A stretch of 64,000 nucleotides of DNA, taken from NCBI GenBank assembly GCA_905221605.1, contig CAJNDS010002611.1, forward strand, positions 214,202-278,201, written 5' to 3'. The notes beneath the pieces were generated by a model. It saw only the letters and a list, made by a program, of their open reading frames with translations, ran no database searches and was not told where the DNA came from. Each line of letters opens with the position of its first letter. The first letter of the stretch is position 1. Origin of the DNA: Symbiodinium natans. Taxonomy: Eukaryota > Sar > Dinophyceae > Suessiales > Symbiodiniaceae. Shown here one piece after another: positions 10,936 through 23,699 of the stretch. The translations under genes were made by a program, and so were the position numbers.

Positions 10936-13900
10936 CACAGAGAATGTCAAGGAGCTTCTGCGCCTGCTTTCTGTTAGACGCACGGCGAGCAACAATTTTG
11001 CATTTGTGTACATCATCCGCCTGTGTGTTTACCACTAATAGGACGTCGGATGATTGATCATGCAGATTATCACTTCTGTTGCGCACTGCGAGATTGAGGC
11101 GAGACTTTCACTCAGTACGATGCTTTGGAACAGCTGCAGCGGATCTACTCCCGCCTTCCAGAGCCCGTTAATGCTGCTATCCTGGCGGATCCGAGGCCGG
11201 AGAAATCATGTTTACAGTGTGTACAATAGTCCTTCCATTTCTCTCACCAGGTCTCGTGAATCAGCCAACGTACATTAACATGGAGACATGATGTGATCTC
11301 CATGGGCCTCGGGTTCTCCACTCTACTCCACTCATCTGCAAGGTCACTGGGTCACCTGATGCACGTGCTGCAGACCTCACCCGTTGAGTACGTGCGCAAT
11401 GAATGCTTGAGTTTCTTGCTTTTGCTGACCGCAGATAATGCTGATATTCAGAACCTCGACGCCCAAAGTTAAGACTGTGCAGACTGGCAGAAAGAGCCTG
11501 GTTCCAGAGTTCTCGACCTTCTCCCTCAACAACTCAGGACGATCGTAACTGTGCAGGGCTTCATCGAGACTATATTCTCCATCCTCGAAGATGAAGATCT
11601 CACCTTGGGTGGCAAAGTTGCACGAGATCTGCTGCGGTGCCTGATGAATGTGGTGGGGAATACCACATGCCAGAAGTATCTGCGAGAAACAGTGGCTTCG
11701 ATGCAGCTCTTGCTGACCCGTTTTGCAGTGCAATACTTCATTGACTTTACTCCCCTTTTCATCCCAAAGTCCTCTAAGACTCTAAGCCCTGCCTGCAGAG
11801 GATGGGGCGGCCTCTCTTGTGTCTGCAATTTCGCACGCAGTTGCTGGAAAGCCTGGCAGTGAGAGTGAGGAGGAAGATAAGCCACGGCCCCGGCATGAAA
11901 GCAACCGAGGCAACTGCATAAGATACTGTAATGTACGGAGGGCCTGTTTTGTTTTGTCCCTTTCCTTGGTTTTATTTAGGAAAACCTCTACCCCCTGGAT
12001 ATGTTGAGAGGAAAATGCACGGTCCTTATGTTTTCGCTAGGAAACATCTATTCCCTCTGTGTTTTGAAGGAAAGAAGGAAAGCAGGAAAGAACGAAAGAA
12101 GGAACGCAGGAAAGAAAGAAAGAAAGAAGGACAGACGGAAAGATGAAAGAAGGAAAGAAGGAAAGAAGGAAAGAAGGAAAGAAGGAAAGAAGGAAAGAAG
12201 GAAAGAAGGAAAGAAGGAAAGAAGGAAAGAAGGAAAGAAGGAAAGAAGGAAAGAAGGAAAGAAGGAAAGAAGGAAAGAAGGGAAAGAAGGAAAGAAGGAA
12301 AGAAGGAAAGAAGGAAAGAAGGAAAGAAGGAAAGAGGAAAGAAGGAAAGAAGGAAAGAAGGAAAGAAGGAAAGAAGGAAAGAAGGAAAGAAGGAAAGCAG
12401 GAAAGCAGGAAAGAAGGAAAGAAGGAAAGAAGGAAAGAAGGAAAGAAGGAAAGAAGGAAAGCAGGAAAGAAGGAAAGAAGGAAAGAAGGAAAGAAGGAAA
12501 GAAGGAAAGAAGGAAAGAAGGAAAGAAGGAAAGAAGGAAAGAAGGAAAGAAGGAAAGAAGGAAAGAAGGAAAGAAGGAAAGAAGGAAAGAAGGAAAGAAG
12601 GCAAGAAGGCAAGAAGGCAAGAAGGCAAGAAGGCAAGAAGGGAAGAAGGGAAGAAGGGAAGAAGGGAAGAAGGGAAGAAGGGAAGAAGGGAAGAAGGGAA
12701 GAAGGGAAGAAAGAAGAAAGAAAGAAAAGGAATTGTAATGAACGAATAAATCAAAGAGAGAGAAAGAGAGAAAGAGAAAGAAGTAAATAGAGAAATAGAG
12801 AAACAGAGAAATAGAGAAATAGAGAAATAGTGAGAGAGAGATCATCACCAAGAAATAACAACAAAAAGAAACTTGCTTCAAAGCATATGAGGGGTCATGG
12901 GTTCAGGCTTCTGCTTCGTGTTCCTCGAAAAGCGGCTTAGGCTACGCCCCCCCTCCCCCTCCCCCCTTCAACCCTCCCGCTTTTTTTGCCGTGGAAGCTT
13001 GCTTCAAATCATATGAGATTTTTGTATTGTGCTTGCAAATGGGGGGGTGGCGGGACCCCACTCCCCCCCCCCCCTTTTTAAGCCGTGCAACTAGAGGAAC
13101 CCTTGTTTGCAATTTGTGGGGGGGGGGGGGGGGGGGGGGGGAGGGCTGCACTCGCCCCCATTGTTTTAAACCCCCGCTTTTTTCAGCCATGCAAAAAGCT
13201 TGCCTCAAAGCATATGAGTCCTTTTGAAACCCATCATGCGAGCATTGTGTTTGCAAATGGGGCGGGCTGCGCTCCCCTCCAACCCCTCTGCTTTAACAAG
13301 CCGTGCGAAGCTTGCTTCAAAGCATATGAGTCTTTCTGGAGCCCATCATGCGAGCATTGTGTTTGCAAAAGGGGGGCGGGGGGGCTGCGCCCGCCCCCAG
13401 CCGCCTCGCATTTTGTCCGTGCCCAGCTTTCTTCAATGCATATGCAGCTGTTTGAAAGCGAGCATTGTAGGTGCTGCGCGCCCCCCGGCCCCCTTGCTTT
13501 TTAATTAAGCCGTGCAGGCTTGCTTCAAAGCATATGAGTCTTTTATGTGTTTGCAAACGGGGGGGGGGGGTCTGCGCCCTTTCCCCAACCCCACCTTGTT
13601 TGTTTAAGCCGTGCCGGCTTGTTCAAAGATTTTCAAAGCATATGAGCCCTTTTGAAACCTATCATGCGAGCATTGAAGGGGGGGGGGGGCCCGGTTTTTA
13701 AGCCATGCAAGCTTTGCAATCCATCAGGCGAGAATTGTGCTTGAAATTATTACAAGTACCTGTGAAAAGTAGTATGATTCCTATGAAATATAGAGGATCC
13801 TATCAAAATGTAAGGGGAGAAGAGGTTTTTCTTCGAGAAAACCAAGGAAGCAGATTCGAAGTTGGAGTCGAGCAGAATGAATCGACGCTTTACGTTAATT

Positions 13901-16900
13901 TATTCAGAAGACATCATATGAAAAGTGGTATGAGTCCTATGAAAGTTTACGGGTTCCCATTAACATGTGAAAGGAATAAAGGTGTTTCTTAGGGAAAACC
14001 CAGGAAACAGAGCCAGCATAAATAAGGCTTCGAACAAAGCAAATAAGAATTCCTACGAAAAGTAGTCGGAATCCGATGAAAAGATTTAAGGGCTGAAGCC
14101 GCACTGCCGCCGCTGCCACCGCTGCCGACGACCCCAATTTTTTTCCGCTAGTTCTTGTGGGAGGGGTAAAGAGGGGGCTGGGGTCGGGGTGTGGGGGTGG
14201 GGGTTTTTCGCTGAAATGTCATACAAAGAAGGCCAGAAAAAAAAGAAAAAACAAAAAAAAAAAACAAGAGAAAAGACCTGCAAAAAACTCCACCCGTAAT
14301 GTACTGCACAATCTGCATACATGGAGGTAGGTCCAGGCATACGTAGTCGTTCCTTGTTCATTGTCCAGCGTGGACATGTTCAACGCTTTTCGCAGCGTAC
14401 CGAGGCCAGAGGTCTCTGCGGAGTCTCGTTGGGCCTGCCTATCTCTGCTGCTGGATGCTGCGCTTTTGCTGGCTAGTCCTCTCGAGGAGGCCGAGGCTCG
14501 AGAAGCTGAAGCCAATCGCACTCGGGCAGCATTTACGCCAACGAAACGTCACGGCTTTGATCCCACGGCTTTGATAAACAACGGTTCCGGTGATGACACA
14601 AGGCCTGGCGCTAATCAAGGCAGGCGCGCTCGACCTGTGCCAGCACCTCTCCAACCCGCAGCTCGCAGAGGCCCGAGGCTCGAACGATCTCCAGCAATGT
14701 GTTGGAGAACTTGTCATCCCATCTGAATTAGGTTGTTTTGTTTGTTTACTGATTGTTTGTAGATTTCCAATTTTTGAGAGGCCGCACAGCTGATGCTTGT
14801 GCGGCTCTTCGAGTCGCTGGAACAGTGCCCACAGGCAGAGCCATGTTCCATGCCATGTTCCATGCCATGTTCCATGCCATGTTCCGTGCCATTTCACAAG
14901 TCACCCGTTTCCTTGAATCATGGCCATGATGTGCAGATGTGCAGAGCTACAGCAGCAACAGCATGTGGCTTGTGATGTTTTGGGCAGTTCGATAGGCAGC
15001 CGATCTCCTGCAAAGCTTCGAGCGAGGGCATGGCAACTCCAGTGGACCGTTGCTGTTTGTCAGCCGACCTGTTTCAGGCAAACTTCATGCAGTATTTCTC
15101 AGTATCAGAGCCATGCACAATTCATCGTCGCAGCATCAGAGACATCCGTCATCTACTGCCCTTCGCGCGATAGAGTCTTGTCGATCAGCAACAGCAGCTA
15201 AAACAGTGTTCTGCGATCTGTGCGAGCCAAGCAGAAACACTGTCTAAGATGACCTGACACGGTATTATGCTCTTCTCGTGGCAGGATCTGGTTGGGGTGC
15301 TGCTCGGTTGGAGCCAGAGTCGAGAGATGTTGCCAAAAAACCAGCGCTGTCAAGCCCTACAACTCATGCATTGCAGCCGCATTCTGAGACTACCTGAGGC
15401 CCAGTCACACGTCTGAGTCTGCGCAATGCACTTGGCCAGAGACCCCAGCAACATGGACTGAGGGGTGTGCCAAATGTGGTGTTCATTGCGATTATGCGAA
15501 TTTTCAGCGGCTCTTGAGCTTCAGGGCGAGTGCTTTGCCGTTGTGTTGCCAGACATGCCTCCCTGCAGCCAGATGCTCGGAATGGCTATGCGGTGCCTGA
15601 CACCGCAAGCACAAGCCATGCAGTGTCACATCTGTATGCCTGATCTTGACGAGGGGAAGCTGAGGCTCGCAGGACAGGGGTTGACCCTGACATTTTTTGG
15701 CGTCGTGCTGCCTACAGGGCTTATAGTTTGTTTCTGGCACCTGGACGTGTCGGTTAGTCTCTTGGAAATACTCTTCGTCCCCGTTCAGTGTCCTTTGGTT
15801 CACATTTCTTGTTTGTCGGACTAATTTGTGGTTGTGAAGAAATGGTACATTTAAGTTTATCCTCTCGGCGGTTTGAGCAGGTCTGACAGGGCGGGGGAGG
15901 GGTGTGATGCAAAGTGCTGGTTGGGGAAAGGCTTGGGAAGGGGGGAAGGAGACAAGACGCCTCTCGGCGTGAAGCCGAGGCGAATAGTCGCCTAGCCGGC
16001 ACAGCCCTTCGTATGAACTGATTCATGGAGCTTCTGTGCATCCCGTTGGGCAGCATAATGAGAGCACAGTGGGAGAACATGGGAGAACATCGTAGCAGCC
16101 ACTGAAATCACGTTCGGGTTTTTTCGTTGTACACCGCTCCCTTGCAAGCCGATGAATTTGCTGAACAACGCGCGCACATACCAACACACTGCCACGTCTG
16201 CATGGTGTTCTCGTGAAGGATGCGTGAAAACATGCACATGACATGTTGCTGAAATCGAAGTCGCCTGTCTGCCGCTGACGTAGGTTGTGCAGACGAAAGT
16301 GCAAATTGCACCCGCAACAATGCATTGCGGCGTCCCATCCTCGAAGCAATGTGGACTTTGTTCCCAATGGCACCAACCCCGACCCCCGACACTTCCCCTC
16401 AAGCACTCGCGACCCTTGCCTCACGCACGGCCTCGTCGCACCAAGAGCTGTCACCAGCATTCTGGATCCTGCAAGTGACCAGTCCGACACTTCAGAGTCT
16501 CGCCAGCCTAAAATCCGATGATGCTGCCAAAAGGGTGTGGATGGGCGCACGGTGGTCACATGCATCCGTGTGTTCGGAGGCGAGCACCTTGAGTACCAAA
16601 ACTACCCAGGCCTCTCTGGCAACCCCTCCCCCTCGCTCATGCCGCATGCTTCTGTTATGGAGGCCCGCTTTGGGCCAAGTCCTGATCCAGAGCTCCGCAC
16701 CATTCCACATCTGCAAGCTGTTTGTGCCCTCAATCTGTGGTTTTACCTGATCCTCTTGCTTAGGCTCCTTGATCAGATAGTCAATTGTTATTGTGTTTGC
16801 ATTGCTTTGCATTCCTTTGCCACTGGTCTCCATCGACGGCCGGAAAAGTTATGTGAAGAGGAGTCAAAACAGCATCAGCTTCCGCAATTCTACCGTTTTT

Positions 16901-19900
16901 TTGGAGTAGAACAGACCCGATAGTGAACCGTCACACATGGAGCGACCGCAAGTTGAGCTGGGCTGCAGGTCCTTCTTGTGCTCTTCCCTCAGTCCACAGC
17001 TGGCTGATTCGCCTGAGGTGCCATGAGGGAAGCATAGGAAACTGAGGAAGCTGCTGCGGAAGCTCTCTGCGCATCGCTATGCATCGCTTATGTCTCTTCT
17101 ATGTTTTCTGCAATAGGTGAGACCAGCAGGACGTCTTCTGGTCGATGTGCTGGAGGCCCGCTTCCACATTCGGATCACATCTTGCTTCGTTTTTTTGATA
17201 TAAGTCTACAACGGTGCATGGAGGATGCGTGCCGACAACATGTTTTTGCTTAGCCTTTGCAGCTTAGCTGCCCGCAGGCTGCATGCCTATCTGGAGGAGG
17301 CATTCGGTCACATTGAGAAGTCTGACAGAGATGATACTGGTCAAGACATTTCTACCGATGCGTATAGGTGGTGCTGCTTCCTCGGAGGTTTCTTGGTTTG
17401 CGCTGCGTGCCTAGCAACTTGAGGGTGTGGGGGATTGCTGTCAAGATGCCAACCACATCCAGTAAAAACAGGTTGGGCATGCTGCTTGGCATGATGCGTG
17501 GGAACACAAGCGCTGGGATCTCGGTACGCGATCACAAAGTCTTGGAGAACAGCTCTTGGCTGTCGGTGTGACGTGCGCATGGTGCTAGCTAGGACCACTG
17601 TCTTTGTGTACAAGTGTCTAATAATGTCGACTTACTGTGGATGGATGAAATCCTCCATCACTTCAAGGCGTGATGCACAATTAGTTTAAGAAGGTCGACC
17701 AATCGACCTAATATTGGACTCTTGAGTCTTGATCCGCCAAGTGTGCCACATGAACGGTCTCGTGGTTGGAAATGGTTGTACTGTTGGACTGCGACAGCCT
17801 TTGGCCAAAGAGAGCTCCTTCGCCCATTGCCGTGAGAATCGCCGCCACCCACGCCCCTCCCCCCCCCCTCCCCGCCCCTTCCCACTGAAAAACCGCCGCT
17901 CGTTTTGTTTGGATTCGGCACTGTGTTTTTGGGTTGAAGATGTTTTCATCTCACCTTCCTGAAAGTTGGAAACCCAACCAAAAGCCTAAACAAGCACTTC
18001 TGTTGTTTTAGATCCCGCTCCGCCGGTAACTGGAATATGAAAGCTTGGAGTTGGCCGGTTTTCAGATGACGCACAGCATGTGTTTCTTGTTTACAGCTGT
18101 GGAAAAATCACAAATGGAAAGCCAGCATGTTTCTGTCCGGGAGGTGAAGTCAAGCCTTCGCAGGGCTAGTGCTCGGATGCTGCGGGCTGGCACCCGCAAT
18201 TCCTGCAACCCTAAAAACATGGCCTAACCTTGCAAAGCCTGCAAGCGCCGTGTTTGACATGCCCCGGCAAGGGGGAACCGATGGACAACGAAGAGGAAAC
18301 TAACAAAAGGCTTTGCAAAACATACGAAACAAAAGGGCCGCAATCGTTGCCTCAGGTTCAGAGCGCTTGTGCCACCATGCCGGTGTCGATTCCTGGCGAT
18401 GCTGGTCCGGCAAAGACTTTTCAAGAGCTGCTGCAGGAGTCCTAGCATCTTATCTGATTCCGTCGTGTGACGTGTCCATATGTGTCCATCCTTCCAGTTC
18501 TTGTCAATCATGCAGAACCATCTCCCAACCATCTCCCGTTCCGTGTGACAGGCAGTTTGTTGTACCATGACGTGCCAACCACAACTGCAAACCAGTACCG
18601 GCTACGGGCAAAGCATCGGTCACCTCATTCTGAATGAGAAGTACTTTTACCCTGTGAAGTTTGTTTAGCGCCATGACAGCGGAAGTGACCTCCACCACCT
18701 TAGCTGCTCTTAGCCTCTTCTTGCCTACTGCCTACTGTATGCTCAGTTACTCCCCAGGTACACTCTCCGAGCCCTCGCAACTAAAACAGACATGGTCCAG
18801 ACACTCAGTACAAGTAATCGTATACTTGTCGCGACAGACAAAAAAATGGAGTGACAAGTGTTTTCTGCTCAGGCTTAGAATCCTTTCTTTCCCCTTTTGG
18901 GGAGCACGGGGGGGGGGGGGGGGGGGGGCGTGGGGAGCTCTTTCGTCCTGTGGGCTGTCAGAGTCAGGTTCGGAGCTTTCTCAGCGACGGTCAGGATCAC
19001 AGCAGTGCCATTTGTGGGGACATTGCCGGAGACATGAGCACTGGAGCTACGTTTAAAGCTTGCGAGCCGAGCAGGAGCTGCTTGGCGGCTCATGGAGACC
19101 AAGAGGCCTGCACCTCGCACCTCGCACCTCGCTTCACAGATTTGCCTTAGTAAGACACACGCTCACAGGCAAATACGTTCACTTGATCACGATGCCGCAG
19201 GCAGAGGACTCGATGAGTGGTCCTTCACAAGAAGCGCGCTTCTGAGAGTGAAGCCTGTGCAGACAAGTTTGCTGTGTCACGAATCGCCTGCATGTGTGTG
19301 TGAAGGTCAGTACCCTCCTGGGCTTTCTGAAGCTACTGTTGTACTGGCTAGCAGCCGGCCTCAGTCAAAGGATGACGGCTCTCGACGTCGCAAGACGTAC
19401 AAAACATCTAAGACAGGCAACTTGCCCGACAGCACTCGGAAGCTTTGCGACTTCGCCCGTGATGATTCCACTTGCGTGCGCCCCAGTCGCTCTGCTAAGG
19501 CTATAAAGTTGAAGCACGCGCATAGCAAAGCTCCGCATAATTTCCTCTTTGACTTTCGGTTGGGATAACGGGGAATACCTGAGGCTGTTGATCTCACTTG
19601 TGTGGGTAATCGCCAGACACTCAAACATCTTCAGAGGGGTCAGCTGTTGTTGCATGGCTCTGGACAACGGGCATCCTATACCACGTGCCAGGCTGTGGCG
19701 CATACCAAGCACAGATTGAAGGCCTTGCAGTCCGACTTCTAATCAGCCTAGTTTCAGCCAAATCCAGCCTCTGCAGCGATTCACACGCGCATGGTTTCGA
19801 AGCGCGGGCTATCCCCAAAGCTCATCTATCTCTTGAAGGCCTGGCCTGTTTGCTCCTGGGCACCTGCATCTCGGAGCACACAGAGGTCTGGCGCGCTGCA

Positions 19901-20850
19901 TGAAGCATTGACAGATACCGTCGGCCTGTTTGGCCAGGCCGACTGCGCGGCGTTGATGTCCCTCATCGCCAGACGCTTCGAGCCAAGTTGCGCAGGGCAG
20001 AAGCATTGAGAGTGCAGACATGTGCAGACCATTAATTCTTGTTTTGTTTGCTCAGGTGTGGGTATCGAGGCCTACCAGGAGAAGGCCGCAGCATTCCTGT
20101 CAGGGCTATTCAAGCGGCTATTCTGGTTTACTAGGATGAGACGACCTGAGCACTGCAATTGCCAAGAGCACACAGCTTTGAGGTAAAGTCGCTTTTGAGA
20201 TCAGAGGCGTTGCAGTGCTGATCTCGGTTCAACCCGTGGCGCACAGAGTGAGCCCACTGGTGCACCCATTTGTAAACCCTCTGACTTCCGGTTTCATTCT
20301 GGCTCCGTCGAGGCGTCCACCCAGGGGCCTGGCAGAGTTCCGCTCCTTGGTTAAAGCATCTGTAATCACTGTAATCGTCTGTAATCTGTATTTAAAGCCA
20401 GACCCAGCCAGACTCTAGAAGCAAATTAATGGGCCAACTTGGCCGACTTTTGACAAGGCTGGTACAATGCCCACTACCGAAACTTTGTCCGCGAGCAGCA
20501 GCGTGCAGGGTGCCAAGACTGTTAGAGATCTGCTTGAGAGACCTGTGGAACCAATGCGGAATGAGGATCCAAGTGGAAGGACTCAAAGTGTGAAGTGGCA
20601 AAAGTTTTTGCCGACGCAACTTTGATCAGTGGAGCAGGCTCGACCAGACGCGTCATGGCTGCTCATAAACTTGAGCACAGGTCGTGCAGCGGCGTATGGT
20701 GCAGCTGTATGTTGCCGAAGGCAGGATGCTGTCAGAGAGAGTCACAGCATCCCGCGCCCATTGAATGTGGAGGTGTCGGTGGGGGTGGACTGAGCGAAGA
20801 CGTGGCTGAACACTACAAGCAGTTGATCCGAGTGCAGGCGCAGTACAAGT
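10936..20850 (+). CDS. USO1: General vesicular transport factor p115/USO1-like, partial, scattered exons
   Basis: Looks like the armadillo-repeat head of p115/USO1, the coiled-coil tether that docks vesicles at the Golgi. Exons seen: about 10936-10972 ([12 protein letters not shown]), 11116-11195 ([19 protein letters not shown]), 11343-11450 ([20 protein letters not shown], then [12 protein letters not shown]), about 11536-11690 ([19 protein letters not shown], then [18 protein letters not shown]), about 14368-14524, about 14600-14716 ([20 protein letters not shown]), about 14783-14820 ([16 protein letters not shown]), about 19828-19880 ([16 protein letters not shown]), about 20050-20110 and about 20795-20850 ([13 protein letters not shown], start of the coiled coil). 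Order and spacing follow the family protein. The clearest splice is 11195/11343 (AG|GC...AG|G). Exons between 14.8 and 19.6 kb, the N terminus and the end are not resolved. Identity is from remembered family sequence. Confidence 0.7.
12062..12725. repeat. GAAAGAAG 8-mer satellite with variant blocks
   Basis: About 80 tandem copies of an AAAGAAGG unit in the long intron between the p115-like exons at 11.7 and 14.4 kb. The right end changes in blocks: first GCAAGAAG (about 12600-12640), then GGAAGAAG (about 12640-12712). Long open frames of KKERRKEG or SFLLSFFP type are products of the repeat. GA-rich simple sequence continues to about 12840. Confidence 0.97.
12871..13735. repeat. Interspersed family around GCTTGCTTCAAAGCATATGAG, about 8 copies
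   Basis: Degenerate units of roughly 90-130 bases start near 12871, 12990, 13195, 13310, 13430, 13518, 13620 and 13708. Each has the AAGCATATGAG core, often followed by CCATCATGCGAGCATTGTGTTTGCAAA and then a G-run or C-run of variable length (longest at about 13118-13141). It lies in the same p115 intron. Frames through it are spurious. Confidence 0.9.
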
Positions 20851-23690
20851 CACGAGAATTTCGTGTGTGGAATTTCTTCAGTCTCGGCCCGCCTGTCTGC
20901 AATAGCCATGCAGGGGCTCAAACACATTAGTACGCGGTGCGCGGGTGCTTTGAGAAGTTTTTTTTTATGCATGCGCTCTGCAACAAACAAAGACCTTGCT
21001 TAGGCTGTCAAAAAGTCCAACTGACTGCAAGTTGTGAGTCATCTATCTCCTGAGTTTGCGGAAGACTCGCGCAGGCGCAGCATCATAACTCTGCTTAGAT
21101 TCGGTCCGATGCAGCCGAAATGGTGGATGCCTTGTTGAGGAGCCTGAACGTTGGGCGGGCCACTTGCCTTCACAGGCTGAGGGTCGTAAAGGGGCAGGCT
21201 GCGCCGCTGCGCCGTCCGAGGCTTGTGCAATTTTCGACGGCGGCCTTGGTAAGTTTGACATTGCGGCCATATGCCATGAGGCAGGTGGCTTTAACCTGGA
21301 GAGACAGTGCGCTAACTGTTCGAACTTGAACTTGCCTGTACTATGTGGCCGGACTCCGGCCAAGTCTCCGACAGCATATGAAGGCGTCTGGGTTTGTTCG
21401 ATTTTCGGGGGTGCCGGCTTAAGAAGGGCGCACGGTTTGCACACCCCCGAAACATACCTCCCGACTCCCGATCCCAACACCAGTTGCTAACCCCCCCCCC
21501 CCCATGATTGAAGAAAGCCCATCTGAACAAATCTGGAATGACGAGTCCAAAGCAAGCCAGCAACGGATGAACTGAGTTTAGTTCGAGAGTGTGTTTTGAG
21601 TGCTCACTGCAGCTGTGGTGACGTAGCTGGACACTGCAGGCTTTTTTTCCTGAATGTTCATGGAGAGAGCAGACTCCGCGGCTGGAGGTGCGCTGTGTGA
21701 ACACACAGGTCGGGGAAACATTATGCATCACGCCAGTGCCTCAGCCCACACTGCAACAGCAAAATGACACGGTGCATTGCAATATATTGCAATCTTCATG
21801 CTTGCCCATGTTCACTCAGGCTATCCGACGTGGAGCATCGTGTGGCTGGCGAGGACCTTCATAGTCTTGGCACGGTCGCCATTATCAAGCAGGGTCCCAA
21901 GATGTCCCAAGCAATCCCAAGCATTACCGCCTTCGAAATCGCTGAAGTTCAGGTCGCAGGCTGAGGATGTCGTCCTTGTTCTTAAGGCGGGCAAATGTGG
22001 GCATCTTTCCTTATGTACCATGCGCAAGCCCGAAGCACAGGTTTGGGCCACACGGGACACACCGCCCTTCTCCAAACACGCCGAGAAGCGGCATGTGGGC
22101 GAGGCCCGTTTGACAGATTGTTATGCTTGCATATGCTTGCGACGTCATGCGACTGCGACACATGCTGTACTTCAGGTACGTATTCCCCTTCGTCATCTGT
22201 CAGACCTCTGCAACTGCATGTTGTACTTTACTTGGGCCTGCCTCTCACTGACTTCCCATTGCGGCTGCGGTAAGGGTTCATGTGGAAGCATAGTCGTGCA
22301 GTCTTGCTTTCCCAACGGGTCTCAGTGAAGCCGGAAGTCGGTTTCCGAGACTTGGTGCTAAGGTCAACCTTGAAAGCGCAGGGCTCAACGATTCCGTTGC
22401 TCACCTAGGCTTCGATTGCATGACTCCACTGCACCATACTGCACTCTGAACCGCATAACATGGGGACATGAGCTCCTCTGCAGTATTCTGTAGCCGAGAC
22501 GTGAGCATATTCTGCCCCAACAGTCAAGGGTGCGTATGCCGCAGGCTATGGAAACCCATTTGCTGCCAACAGTTCGGAGTCCTTTCTCCAGGCTGCCGTT
22601 GTGCTGCCGTGGTGCTGAACATTGCATATACTGCATTGTGCACTTCACACTTGTGCAGAGAGGAGATGTGTGTCAATGTGTCGAACTGCTTTGACTCAGT
22701 GATACTCAGTGCCACTGTCAGGGCATCATGAGCAATCCGCGGCAGCTGTTCCAGCCGAAGGCTTGTTTTCTTGACTTTGAGAGTTGAGAGAGCGCAGCCA
22801 CACTTGCCACAACACCAGTGCGCAGGGTCTGCTCTCCAACGCGAATCACGGGCCTTTTCAGTTTTTAAGTCGAACTCCGGTGACTGCCATGAATTGTAGC
22901 GACGGCAGCGTTGTTGGGAGAGTCTGAGCTCGGACGTCCCATGCAGCGTGACACCCGTTTGGAGGCCTGCATCTCCCTCTGTCGAGCAGATGAACTCGCC
23001 GAGACTGACAGACTGTTGTGGACGAAGGACTTGCCAAGGCTGCATTCTTTTGGCACCGATGGACCTCAGTGGCAAATTTGTGATTAGTTGAGCCATGAAC
23101 TTGGGGCTCGTGCCAGGCAAGACCGCATCAAGCGATGGGGACCCCTCCTGCGATCTCAACAGCAGCATGCTGTGATGTAGCCCGGCACATGACAACATGA
23201 TCGCACGCAGAACACCTACTGATTTTGCAGTCTGTTCTGCCATTGAAACGTCGTGTGGCTTTAGGTGCACGGCCCAGAACCTCGAGGTGGTCCCAGCCAG
23301 CAATTTTGTCGGGCGAGCCTTTCGATGCCTTCTGAAACATTCTGCAACCCTCACTCCTGCTACTACACAGACCGCTTCTTGACATTTCTTTATCAGGCTG
23401 CTGCGCAGCAGAATGGGACGGGTGACCTCCCACAAAGACTTATGCATCTCAGGGACGAAGCCTCAGTCGCGTCCCCTGCCTTCATTGTGTCATCTTCGGC
23501 TCTTCATGGCCAAAACCATTGGCAGTCAGGAAGTTTGTGTTTGGGGCCTCCCAACCAACTTAAGAAAATGCAAAGGCCACATGAGCCCTGAGAGCTTGAC
23601 ATTGTAGCCAGTGGCTCCACAAGAAGCGAGTATGGCTGTACTGTAGGTGCGAGTTCCTTCGGCTGGGGAAACAAGTATTGAAGAGCTGCA
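20851..23690. other. No recognised gene; long antisense open frame only
   Basis: On the minus strand 22524-23447 stays open for 307 codons. It resembles no family I know, is rich in Cys, His and Trp, and every recognised gene here is on the + strand. I treat it as chance. The + strand holds short coding-like pieces (about 21795-21960 and 22970-23060) that might be exons of the coiled-coil gene. Confidence 0.35.
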
Positions 23691-23699
23691 CTGAGGCTC

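Noticed and set aside
12001-12881. Long open frames on both strands rich in KKERRKEG or SFLLSFFP
   Set aside because: They are products of an 8-base repeat, with no stop possible in the pure unit and no unique sequence at either end.
22524-23447. 307-codon minus-strand open frame
   Set aside because: No recognised motif, amino-acid composition like random sequence, and all supported genes are on the other strand. Only a homology search or antisense RNA would revive it.
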